Position numbers and translations under genes: made by a program. Positions 43,464 to 51,043 of a DNA stretch of 58,131 bases are shown piece after piece. The notes beneath the pieces are model-generated. The model was given only the letters and a program-made list of their open reading frames with translations. It was not told the origin of the DNA and searched no databases. Position 1 is the stretch's first letter. Each line of letters starts with the position of its first letter. This DNA comes from Sphingobium sp. (GTDB lineage: Bacteria; Pseudomonadota; Alphaproteobacteria; Sphingomonadales; Sphingomonadaceae): NCBI GenBank assembly GCA_030148625.1, contig JASBTC010000083.1, positions 1 to 58,131 of the forward strand. The letters are read 5' to 3'.

Positions 43464-43481
43464 GTCAACTTTGATGTTGAC
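43464..43481. promoter_or_regulatory. Operator-like dyad, site 5 of 6 (CMD/TonB receptor gap)
   Basis: GTCAAC-TTTGAT-GTTGAC, perfect 6-bp dyad with 6-base spacer, 73 bases before the CMD-family gene start. Its centre is 33-34 bases (about three helical turns) from site 6. Confidence 0.75.
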
Positions 43482-43497
43482 GACGGCGCCGGACGCT

Positions 43498-43514
43498 GTC
43501 AACTTCACTGTTGA
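43498..43514. promoter_or_regulatory. Operator-like dyad, site 6 of 6 (CMD/TonB receptor gap)
   Basis: GTCAAC-TTCACT-GTTGAT, a 5-bp perfect dyad with a matching 6-base spacer, 85 bases before the TonB receptor start. The two sites in this gap may each serve one divergent promoter or bind cooperatively. Confidence 0.72.
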
Positions 43515-43598
43515 TAGAGCGCTGGGTCATGGCGTCATTCGCCGCTGTGCTGATGGCGCCTCAGAAAAACAGGCTTACGCCGGTCAGAGGAGGGATGA

Positions 43599-46097
43599 AT
43601 GAAAGGACGCACGATCGATTCGTTTCAGATCGCATTGTTGAGCGGAACGGCGCTTGTTGCTGCGATCGCGACGCCGGCCATGGCGCAGGAGGCGGCCACT
43701 GCCGCAAGTGCCGAGGCCGAACAGGCGCCGCTGGACAGCGGCGACATCATCGTCACTGCGCAGCGGCGTGAGGAAAGGCTGTCGAAGGTGCCCGTTTCGG
43801 TCGTCGCCTTTGGCGCCGACGTGCTCAAGACCCGGGTGATCAACAGCGAACAGGATATGGGCTCGCTCGTGCCCGGCCTGCTCGTGAAAAACGGTCAGAA
43901 CTCAAATCAGCTGAGCTTCAGCATGCGCGGCCAGACGCTCGATCCCTTTTCGGGCACCAGCCCGGCGGTGCTGACCTATGTCAACGAAGCGCCTTATATT
44001 CCGAACAATACTGCGACCTCCCTGTTCGACCTGGCATCGATCCAGGTGTTGAAGGGTCCGCAGGGAACGCTGTTCGGGCGTAACGCCACCGGCGGTGCGG
44101 TTCTCTATTCCACGCCGATGCCGGGCAATGAGCTGAAGGGCTATCTGACGCTTCGCGCCGGCGAGCGGAACAGTTTCCAGGCCCAAGGCGCCATCGATCT
44201 GCCGATCGCCACCGACAAGCTCGCCGTCCGCCTCGCCTTCGACTACACCAAGGCGGACGGATATATAAAGAACGTCAACACCGGCAACACGCTGGGCGAC
44301 AAGAACAGCAAGTCCGGACGTATCACGGTGGTTCTGACCCCCACCGAGACGATAAAGAATACGCTGCTCGTCCAGTATAGCGATGTCAGGGGCAGTGAAG
44401 GCACCGGAAATCTCTATAATTACTATACGATGGGCGGCATCGGCAGCCAGCGTATCAACAACGGCATCAGCTCGACGCTGAACACCAATGGATTTGCCCT
44501 GACCAGCACGCTCGACACGGTCTATAATGTGCTGTCGGGTTCGATCAGGAACACGCAAGGCAATTTCATCGGCGACAGCAATCTCACGCCGGGGCCGGCC
44601 TATGGGCCGGGCAGATTCCCGGGCGGGGTCGCGGGTTATGCCGCCTGGTCGCGTGCCAATCCCTACAAGATCTGGCTGGAATTCGATCTTCCGCACAAGG
44701 CGCACAACACCTATGTGACCAATACGACGGAAATCGAAGCCAGTGATACGGCAACGATCAAGAATATCTTCAGCTATATGAAGGGTTATTCGCGCACGCC
44801 GGGAAATCTTGCCGGCGGTCCTTTCGGGGCATTGTGGCTCTACAACAAGCCCAACAACACGACGGGTCTTTCCGGAGAGGGTGGCCCGGGCGGCCAGACC
44901 TTCAAGTCGGAATATATCAGCGAGGAATTGCAGATACAGGGCAGCCTCGATGAAGGCAGGCTCGATTACACGGCGGGCGTCTATTATTCCAAGGCCAAGA
45001 GGTTCGAGATCATTCCGGTCAATGTCGGGTCCGATCTCGATCCCGTGACGGCCGCGCCGTTCGGGCTCCCCGCGGATATCGACTATACCTATCGCGCCCG
45101 GAATTCGTCCAAGGCGGTCTATGCCCAGGTCAATTACAAGGTCACCGACCGGCTGACCGCCGTTCTGGGCAGCCGCTACACCTGGGAGAATGTCTCGCTG
45201 GCGCAGGCGCCCGGCAATGTCTTCGGCGATACGACCTATATCCCGCAAAAGCGCAAGCTGTCGGCGCCGGCCTGGACCGCCAGCCTCCAATATCAGATCG
45301 ATGACGACAATATGGTCTATCTCTCGCAGCGGGGCAGCTTCCGCGCGGGCAATTTCAACGGCACGGTGGCGCCGGTCATCGCCGCGCCGAACACCAATTT
45401 CTTCCGCAACGAATATGTGAAGGACCTGGAGTTCGGCTACAAGTTCAACGGCTCGATCGGGGGGCTGCGCTCCCACCTCAATACCGCGATCTACCACAGC
45501 ATCGTCAAAAAGGGGCAGCATGCGGTCTATGCGGTCATCCAGGGCAATCCGGCCGGCTTCACGCTGAATGTTCCCGAAGCAAAGATCACGGGTGTGGAAG
45601 TCGATGGCGGAATCGGTCTCGCCAGCTGGCTCGATCTGAGTTTCAACCTCGCCTACACCGATGCGAGATATACGAAGAACCGCGTGAATATGGAGCCGCT
45701 GACGGGTCAGGCCGGCTATTTCATCACATTCACCTCCTATCCCGATACGCCGAAATGGTCGGGTTCGATCGCGGCCGATCTCAAATTGCCGGCTCCCGAC
45801 AGTCTCGGTGAAATGCGTCTCCGCGCCGATCTCTATCGGCAGACCAAGACCTTCTTCTCGAGCAACGAGGGGTCGGTCACGCCGGGCACGAGCCTGAAGG
45901 GCTACACCACGATCAACCTGCGCTATAGTTGGAATGACATCATGAACAGTGATTTCTCATTGGGTGTCTACGTCCAGAACGTGGCCAACAAGCTCTATTA
46001 TGTCTCGGGTTACGCAATGGGTGCTTCGGGTGGCTACAATACGGCCTATCCGGGGGCTCCGCGGACGATCGGCGCCGAAGTTTCGGTCAAGTTCTGA
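43599..46097 (+). CDS. TonB-dependent receptor
   Basis: An 832-residue outer membrane receptor. Signal peptide about 1-29 ending AMAQ; TonB box-like DIIVTAQRREE near 50; plug with SVVAFGADVLK, LSFSMRGQ and IQVLKGPQGTLFGRNATGGAV; barrel to the C-terminal Phe (EVSVKF). This is the broad sphingomonad type that imports organic substrates rather than the siderophore type. It heads a tight operon of catabolic genes (to 50081) and has two operator-like dyads in its promoter gap, so it probably takes up the substrate of this pathway across the outer membrane. GGAGG lies 8 bases before ATG. Confidence 0.93.
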   Translation: MKGRTIDSFQIALLSGTALVAAIATPAMAQEAATAASAEAEQAPLDSGDIIVTAQRREERLSKVPVSVVAFGADVLKTRVINSEQDMGSLVPGLLVKNGQNSNQLSFSMRGQTLDPFSGTSPAVLTYVNEAPYIPNNTATSLFDLASIQVLKGPQGTLFGRNATGGAVLYSTPMPGNELKGYLTLRAGERNSFQAQGAIDLPIATDKLAVRLAFDYTKADGYIKNVNTGNTLGDKNSKSGRITVVLTPTETIKNTLLVQYSDVRGSEGTGNLYNYYTMGGIGSQRINNGISSTLNTNGFALTSTLDTVYNVLSGSIRNTQGNFIGDSNLTPGPAYGPGRFPGGVAGYAAWSRANPYKIWLEFDLPHKAHNTYVTNTTEIEASDTATIKNIFSYMKGYSRTPGNLAGGPFGALWLYNKPNNTTGLSGEGGPGGQTFKSEYISEELQIQGSLDEGRLDYTAGVYYSKAKRFEIIPVNVGSDLDPVTAAPFGLPADIDYTYRARNSSKAVYAQVNYKVTDRLTAVLGSRYTWENVSLAQAPGNVFGDTTYIPQKRKLSAPAWTASLQYQIDDDNMVYLSQRGSFRAGNFNGTVAPVIAAPNTNFFRNEYVKDLEFGYKFNGSIGGLRSHLNTAIYHSIVKKGQHAVYAVIQGNPAGFTLNVPEAKITGVEVDGGIGLASWLDLSFNLAYTDARYTKNRVNMEPLTGQAGYFITFTSYPDTPKWSGSIAADLKLPAPDSLGEMRLRADLYRQTKTFFSSNEGSVTPGTSLKGYTTINLRYSWNDIMNSDFSLGVYVQNVANKLYYVSGYAMGASGGYNTAYPGAPRTIGAEVSVKF

Positions 46098-46183
46098 AAC
46101 ATGGGGCGCATCGGGCCGATGACGATCGCGCATCGGCCCGACTGCCTGACCAACACCGCAAATGAGATTGGGAAAGAAACTCG

Positions 46184-46930
46184 ATGAATCGTCTGGATGG
46201 CAAGGTTGCACTGATCACGGGCGCGGCGCGCGGCATGGGGGAATCCCACGCCCGGCGCTTCATCGCCGAGGGCGCGAAAGTGGTCCTGACCGACCGCTCC
46301 GAGGTGCAGGGCCGGGCCATCGCGGACGAACTTGGCGCGAACGCCCTGTTCATCACCCATGACGTGACCGACGCCGGACAATGGGCCGAAATCGTCGCCA
46401 GGGCCGAGCAGGCGTTCGGGCCGATCACGATCCTCGTCAACAATGCCGGCATCCTGGGCCCGATGGCAAAGACCGTCGATCTGGCCGAGGCCGATTACAT
46501 GCATGTATGTGCCGTCAACCAGCACTCGGTCTTCCTGGGCATGCAGGCCGTGCTGCCGTCGATGTTGCGCGCGGGGCGGGGCTCGATCGTGAACATCTCC
46601 TCGATCGCGGGCATGGTGGCCAATTACGGCTTTCCCAGCCTGGCCTATGTCGCCAGCAAATTCGCGGTGCGCGGCATGACCAAGGCCACGGCGATCGAAT
46701 ATGGCCCGCACAATATCCGCGTCAATTCGGTGCATCCGGGCTTCATCCTGACGCCGATGATGGTGGAGGCGACCGACGAGGTCGGCGGCGATGCGCTCGC
46801 GCAGATCCCGCTCGGTCGGCTGGCCGATCCCGATGAGGTGTCGCAGCTCGTCCTTTTCCTGGCGTCGGACGAATCCTCCTACATCACGGGCACGGAGCAT
46901 GTCGTCGACGCCGGAATGATCGCGCAATGA
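46184..46930 (+). CDS. SDR family oxidoreductase
   Basis: A 248-residue classical SDR: cofactor loop TGAARGMG near 13-20, NNAGILGP near 86, catalytic Ser in NISSIAG, YVASK for Tyr/Lys and a C-terminus ITGTEHVVDAGM. It resembles 3-alpha(20-beta)-hydroxysteroid dehydrogenase-like SDRs of catabolic operons. It probably interconverts an alicyclic alcohol and ketone with NAD(P). GGGAAAG precedes the start. The TGA overlaps the ATG of the following NTF2-like gene. Confidence 0.92.
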   Translation: MNRLDGKVALITGAARGMGESHARRFIAEGAKVVLTDRSEVQGRAIADELGANALFITHDVTDAGQWAEIVARAEQAFGPITILVNNAGILGPMAKTVDLAEADYMHVCAVNQHSVFLGMQAVLPSMLRAGRGSIVNISSIAGMVANYGFPSLAYVASKFAVRGMTKATAIEYGPHNIRVNSVHPGFILTPMMVEATDEVGGDALAQIPLGRLADPDEVSQLVLFLASDESSYITGTEHVVDAGMIAQ

Positions 46931-47406
46931 CAAAGGATGATGACGCCGTGAGCATGAACGACATCGAAAAAATGGTCGAGCAGAAGGCGATCGAACGGAT
47001 GATGTTCGACTATAGCTATGCGCTCGACATGAACCGGCCCGACACGCTCGCCGCCTTGTTCGTCGAGGATTGCGAAGTCAGCTATGCGCCCAATTTCGGC
47101 GCGTCCGGCATGGACGCCTATAAGAAGACGCTCGAGGGCATCGGCACCTTCTTCAAGGGGACCTCGCACCACAACAGCAACATCGTCGTGGATTTCGTCG
47201 GCCCGGCCGAAGCCAATGTGCGTTCGATCGTGCTTGCGATCCATCGCTATCAGAAGGAACGGCCCGACGGCATATTGTACGGCCAGTATTTCGACACCGT
47301 CGTGAAGGTCGATGGCGCGTGGAAATTCAAGCGCCGCGAGCTTCGTACGACGCTCACCACCGATTATCACGTCCGGGCGTCCAACCCCATCGGCCGCGAG
47401 GCGTGA
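46927..47406 (+). CDS. NTF2-like (SnoaL_4) protein
   Basis: A 159-residue alpha+beta barrel protein: VEQKAIERMMFDYSYALDM, then DTLAALFVEDCEVSYAPNFG and FDTVVKVDGAWKFKRRELRTT (abbreviated). This SnoaL_4 subgroup commonly accompanies steroid, terpenoid and aromatic degradation genes. The ATG overlaps the SDR stop (ATGA). A second in-frame ATG, 9 codons in (SMNDIEK), is possible. Possible roles are isomerase, hydratase or dehydratase on a cyclic intermediate. Confidence 0.83.
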   Translation: MTKDDDAVSMNDIEKMVEQKAIERMMFDYSYALDMNRPDTLAALFVEDCEVSYAPNFGASGMDAYKKTLEGIGTFFKGTSHHNSNIVVDFVGPAEANVRSIVLAIHRYQKERPDGILYGQYFDTVVKVDGAWKFKRRELRTTLTTDYHVRASNPIGREA

Positions 47407-47409
47407 CCC

Positions 47410-48249
47410 TTGCGCGCTGATTATGAGCATATCCGCATCGAGCATGCCGGTCCGCTCAGCTGGATCGTCCTCGATCGGCCCGAGCGCGCCAATGCGCTGT
47501 CGCCGGCCCTGCTCGACGAATTCTCCGACGCGCTCGAACGTCTGAAGACCGAGGGCGGCCCGGTGCTCGGGCTGCGCGGTGAGGGCAGGGGCTTTTGTGC
47601 CGGGATGGATCTTGCCGCCTATGGCAGCGGGGACAAGGGCCCGGCCGATCCGATGCTCGACCGCGACCGGCTGCACCGCAATGTCGAGCGCTGGCTGGCG
47701 ATGTGGGATCATCCCAAGCCCGTGATCGCCGCCGTCCACGGCTTCTGCATGGCGGCGGCGGCGCAGATGTGCGTTTTTGCCGACATCACCATCGTCGCCG
47801 ACGATGTCCGGATCGGCGAGCCGACCGTGCCGATCGGCGGCGGCTTCATCGCGCCCGCCTGGGTGTCACTGGTCGGCGCCAAGCGCGCAAAGGAGTTCGC
47901 TTTCGTCCCGGGCAACTGGATCGACGGGCCGACGGCGGTCGAATGGGGCTGGGCCAATCATTGCGTGCCGGCCGCGCGGCTGCTCGATGCGGTCGCGTCG
48001 CTGGCGGATCGGATCGCGCTCACGCCGCCCGAGGTGCTGCGCCTCAAGAAGCTCTCGATCAATCGCGCCGCCGAGGCCGCCGGCTTCCGCCAGGCGCTGT
48101 CCGGCATCGCGGAGATCGATGCCCTGCTGCATCTCGCGCCCGCCGTGGTCGAGATCCGCGCCCGCATCGCCGAACGTGGGCTGAAGGCCGTCATCACCGA
48201 ATACAAGGTTCCGCCGACGAGCCCGCTCGTCGCACCGACCAAGGAGTAG
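47410..48249 (+). CDS. Enoyl-CoA hydratase/isomerase (crotonase) family protein, TTG start
   Basis: A 279-residue crotonase-fold protein. Oxyanion-hole segments are GRGFCAGMDLAAYG near 60 and GFCMAAAAQM near 116. Position of the two catalytic glutamates of rat enoyl-CoA hydratase: the first reads Thr (IGEPTVPIGGG), the second appears kept (AKEFAF). So simple hydration is doubtful and another crotonase reaction (C-C hydrolysis, isomerisation, dehydration) is possible. The only start in frame between the upstream TGA (3 bases before) and the fold is TTG at 47410. Confidence 0.87.
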   Translation: MRADYEHIRIEHAGPLSWIVLDRPERANALSPALLDEFSDALERLKTEGGPVLGLRGEGRGFCAGMDLAAYGSGDKGPADPMLDRDRLHRNVERWLAMWDHPKPVIAAVHGFCMAAAAQMCVFADITIVADDVRIGEPTVPIGGGFIAPAWVSLVGAKRAKEFAFVPGNWIDGPTAVEWGWANHCVPAARLLDAVASLADRIALTPPEVLRLKKLSINRAAEAAGFRQALSGIAEIDALLHLAPAVVEIRARIAERGLKAVITEYKVPPTSPLVAPTKE

Positions 48250-48256
48250 TGAGTCC

Positions 48257-49027
48257 GTGTCCGATCTAGAATTCACGGTCGATGGCCATGTCGCCCATGT
48301 CCGGCTCAACCGTCCGCAGGGATTGAACGCGATCACGCCGGCGATGGATCGGGCGATGTTCGATGCCTGGGCGGCGATCGACGCCGATCCCGACATCTGG
48401 GCGGTGATCCTCTCGGCCGAAGGCGAAAAGGCTTTCTGCATCGGCGCCGATGTTTCGGGCGGCACCGACCGCAGCGGCCGGATGGCGCTTGCCGGCGGGC
48501 TCACCGGCATCGGCGGACCGCTGGTGAAACTCAGGAAGCCGATGATCGCCGCGGTGCAGGGCTTTTGTGTCGGTGGCGGTTTCGAACTGGCCATGTGCGC
48601 CGACATCATCGTCGCCGCCGACACCGCGCAATTCGGCCTGCCTGAGACCAAGGTGGGCATTATCGGCGAATGCGGCGTTGTCCACCGCGCGATCCGCCAG
48701 CTTCCCTATCATATCGCGATGGCGATGATCCTGACCGGCGAACGGATCAGGGCCGATGCGGCGCAGCAATATGGCCTGGTCAACGAAGTGGTGGCCTATG
48801 CCGATCTCGATGCGGCCGCGCGCAAATGGGCCGACAGGATCAATGCCGCTTCACCGCTCGCCGTGCAGGCGGCGAAAGCGGCAGTGCTCGGCCGGCTCGG
48901 CCATCCGCTCGAAGTGGCATTGATGACCCGCTTCGAGGAGATCGAAGCCTATCACGACGCCGCCGACCGGCTGGAGGGGCTCGCGGCCGCTGGCGAGCGC
49001 CGCAAGCCGGTATGGACGGGCCGGTGA
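48257..49027 (+). CDS. Enoyl-CoA hydratase/isomerase (crotonase) family protein, GTG start
   Basis: A 256-residue crotonase. LNRPQGLNAITPAM near 18, KAFCIGADVSGG near 58 and QGFCVGGGFELAMCADIIVA near 98 (abbreviated) are well conserved. Here the first catalytic-Glu position is kept (FGLPETKVG) and the second is Ala (AMAMILTGERI), the converse of the enzyme upstream. It begins with GTG at 48257, after AAGGAG about 10 bases before. It probably processes a CoA ester made by the ligase at 37527. Confidence 0.9.
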   Translation: MSDLEFTVDGHVAHVRLNRPQGLNAITPAMDRAMFDAWAAIDADPDIWAVILSAEGEKAFCIGADVSGGTDRSGRMALAGGLTGIGGPLVKLRKPMIAAVQGFCVGGGFELAMCADIIVAADTAQFGLPETKVGIIGECGVVHRAIRQLPYHIAMAMILTGERIRADAAQQYGLVNEVVAYADLDAAARKWADRINAASPLAVQAAKAAVLGRLGHPLEVALMTRFEEIEAYHDAADRLEGLAAAGERRKPVWTGR

Positions 49028-49551
49028 CGACCCGGCTCGATCCGGAAATCGACGGAGCGACCTTCCGCCGAGTCCTGGGGCATTATCCGACGGGGGTCTG
49101 TGTCGTCACCGCCGTCGAGCCCGACGGCATGGCGACCGGGATGATCGTCGGTTCGTTCACCTCGGTGTCGCTCGATCCGCCGCTGGTGGCCTTTTTCCCG
49201 GACCGGCAGTCGACGAGCTGGCCGCGCATCGCGCGCGCGGGGCGTTTCTGCGTCAATGTGCTTGCCAGCGACCAGCAGGATCTGTGCCGCCGCTTCGCCG
49301 CGAAGGGCGGCGACAAGTTCGCGGGCGTCTCCCACCGCCTGTCCACCAACGGCTCGCCCGTGCTCGACGATGTCGTGGCCTGGATCGATTGCACGCTCGA
49401 TGCGGTCCATGAGGCCGGCGATCATTTCATCGTGCTCGGCCGCGTGCGCGAACTCGACATCGCGCGCGCCGACGAACCGCTGCTTTTCTTTCGAGGCCAA
49501 TATGGCAATTTCGCCCCCTTGCTGGATCCAGGCTGTGAGGCGGGCGCATGA
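49024..49551 (+). CDS. Flavin reductase family protein (FMN-binding split barrel)
   Basis: About 175 residues with the HpaC/Fre-type split barrel: RRVLGHYPTGVCVVTA near 18, GMIVGSFTSVSLDPPLVAFFP near 42 (abbreviated), RFCVNVLASDQQDLCRRFA and a C-terminal LLFFRGQYGNFAPL. It reduces FMN or FAD with NAD(P)H and supplies the free reduced flavin to monooxygenases. GTG 49024 overlaps the upstream TGA (GTGA); ATG 49012 is an alternative. It is the obvious partner of the three luciferase-like monooxygenases at 35125, 39335 and 40525. Confidence 0.9.
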   Translation: MTTRLDPEIDGATFRRVLGHYPTGVCVVTAVEPDGMATGMIVGSFTSVSLDPPLVAFFPDRQSTSWPRIARAGRFCVNVLASDQQDLCRRFAAKGGDKFAGVSHRLSTNGSPVLDDVVAWIDCTLDAVHEAGDHFIVLGRVRELDIARADEPLLFFRGQYGNFAPLLDPGCEAGA

Positions 49552-50081
49552 CCATTATCGAGGATCGCATCCGGCGGCTTGAGGATCGCGCCGCGCTCGA
49601 CGATCTTGTGGTGCGTTATTTTCTCGCCGCCGATGGCGACGATCTCCAGGGCGTCGGCGCGAGCTTCGCCGAACATGCGAGTTTCGCATCGTCGGGCATG
49701 ATCAACGCCACCGGCCGGCAGGGTATCGTCGATTTCATCGCCGGTGCCCGCGCCCATATGGGGCTCACGGTGCACACGCCCAATTATGCGCTCTACAGTT
49801 TCGCCGACGCCGATCATGCCACGGGCCTGATCGGCGCGCATCTCGAACTGGTGCTGGGCGGTCAGTCGCTGTTCGGCGCGGTGCGCTATCAGGACGATTA
49901 TGTCCGCACCGGCGAAGGCTGGCTGATCATGCGGCGCGACATGCGCACCGTCCATATCGCGCCTTGGAGCGATGTCGGCGAAGCGATGCGCTCCGATGCC
50001 CCGGTGCGCTGGCCGGGGATGGCGCCGCTGCCGTCTGACTATCCGCGTCGTGCGGACCCGACGGCGAACGAGGGTCATTGA
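49548..50081 (+). CDS. NTF2-like (SnoaL_4) protein
   Basis: A 177-residue protein with the NTF2 fold: IRRLEDRAALDDLVVRYFLAADG (abbreviated), FAEHASFASSGM and VRYQDDYVRTGEGWLIMRRDMRTVH (abbreviated). Related in layout to the protein at 46927. The ATG overlaps the flavin reductase TGA (ATGA). It is the last gene of the operon headed by the TonB receptor; a perfect 14-bp stem follows. Confidence 0.83.
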   Translation: MTIIEDRIRRLEDRAALDDLVVRYFLAADGDDLQGVGASFAEHASFASSGMINATGRQGIVDFIAGARAHMGLTVHTPNYALYSFADADHATGLIGAHLELVLGGQSLFGAVRYQDDYVRTGEGWLIMRRDMRTVHIAPWSDVGEAMRSDAPVRWPGMAPLPSDYPRRADPTANEGH

Positions 50082-50137
50082 TCCCGGCTGACGATGCCGC
50101 CGGATCCATCCCCGCGCCGGGATGACGGATGCCGGGT

Positions 50138-50170
50138 GGTGATCGCCCCGGACCAGCCGGGGCGATCACC
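50138..50170. terminator. Strong stem-loop between convergent genes
   Basis: GGTGATCGCCCCGG (50138-50151) and CCGGGGCGATCACC (50157-50170) form a perfect 14-bp stem with a 5-base ACCAG loop, in the 96-base gap between the NTF2-like gene and the convergent MucR-like gene. No T-run follows on either strand, but position suggests a bidirectional terminator. Confidence 0.6.
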
Positions 50171-50177
50171 ATGTCGG

Positions 50178-50738
50178 TCAGGCTTCGCCGCTCAGATGCT
50201 TCTGCGCGGCCTTCTTGGCCGCGGTCGCGGTCTTGCGCCCGCCGGTCCCGGACGTGGCGGCCTTCGGGGCGGCCTTGGCCGGAGCCTTCTGACCGGGCTT
50301 GCGGCCCAGGCCGATCTTCTTGGCCATCGCGCGGCGCGCTTCCGAATAGGTCTCTGCGACCATGGGATAATCGGGCTTCAGGCCGAAACGCTCGCGATAT
50401 TGTTCGGGGGTCAGGCCGTTGGTCGAAAGATGGCGGCGCAGCGTGCGATAGGGCTTGCCGTCGATCAGCGAGATGATGTGATCCTTCGACGCCAGCGATT
50501 TCCTGACCGTGACTGCGGGCTGATAGTCGGGCTGCGCCTGGACGGGCGACGGCGCCGGCGTCTGGGCCGCAACCAGCTCCGTGACGGCGCCATGCATGGA
50601 CTTGAGGAAGGTCGGGACATCGTCCGCGCCGGCTCTGGTATTGGGGTTCGACAACCATGCCATGGTCAGGTCGGCGGCAAGTTCGACCGTATTGATGGGG
50701 TCTGCTTCGGCGTTGGATTCGATATCGACGTCGGACAT
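50178..50738 (-). CDS. MucR/Ros family transcriptional regulator lacking canonical zinc ligands
   Basis: A 186-residue MucR-like protein. VELAADLTMAWLSNPN at the N-terminus and PTFLKSMHGAV are typical of the oligomerising half; the DNA-binding half shows RRHLSTNGLTPEQYRERFGL, YPMVAETYSEARRAMAKKIGLGRKPG. The zinc-finger positions usually occupied by CxxC read HIIS and the terminal histidine is Asn (STN), so zinc binding is unlikely. The C-terminal tail (APAKAAPKAATSGTGG...KKAAQKHL) is Lys/Ala-rich and disordered. MucR proteins silence AT-rich genes; a metal-free variant is known in some Alphaproteobacteria. Confidence 0.87.
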   Translation of the reverse strand: MSDVDIESNAEADPINTVELAADLTMAWLSNPNTRAGADDVPTFLKSMHGAVTELVAAQTPAPSPVQAQPDYQPAVTVRKSLASKDHIISLIDGKPYRTLRRHLSTNGLTPEQYRERFGLKPDYPMVAETYSEARRAMAKKIGLGRKPGQKAPAKAAPKAATSGTGGRKTATAAKKAAQKHLSGEA

Positions 50739-51043
50739 GTCCAGCTCCTGGGGGTGCAGTTTCTCGGGGCGGTCGCGGTCCTATCCAAAATGGACCAAAT
50801 TGCCAAATACCGTCGGGCGCGCCGCCGATCGCCGAAAACCGGGCTGGGCGAATTGCCCGGCAGGAGGGGCCGCAATCTGCTCCGTCCCGGCTTCGTCTCG
50901 CCTCGCCGACCGGCCCGGCGCTGCCCGTTCGCGAATCGGCTTGAGAAAAGCAGTGAAACCAAGCGTCAATGCTGGGACGAACGGCCATTATAGGTCCGAT
51001 CTGGGTCGGCGGCTGCACTCTCCGGCTAGCAGCGCGGAGACGT
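50739..51043. other. Intergenic region between MucR-like and LysR genes
   Basis: About 305 bases between two minus-strand genes. No open frame here looks protein-coding and I see no strong dyad. It presumably holds the MucR-like promoter (near its start, ATGTCCAGCTCCTGG region). A slightly AT-richer run, CCAAAATGGACCAAATTGCC around 50786, is the only compositional feature and may be a MucR-type autoregulatory site. Confidence 0.4.
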
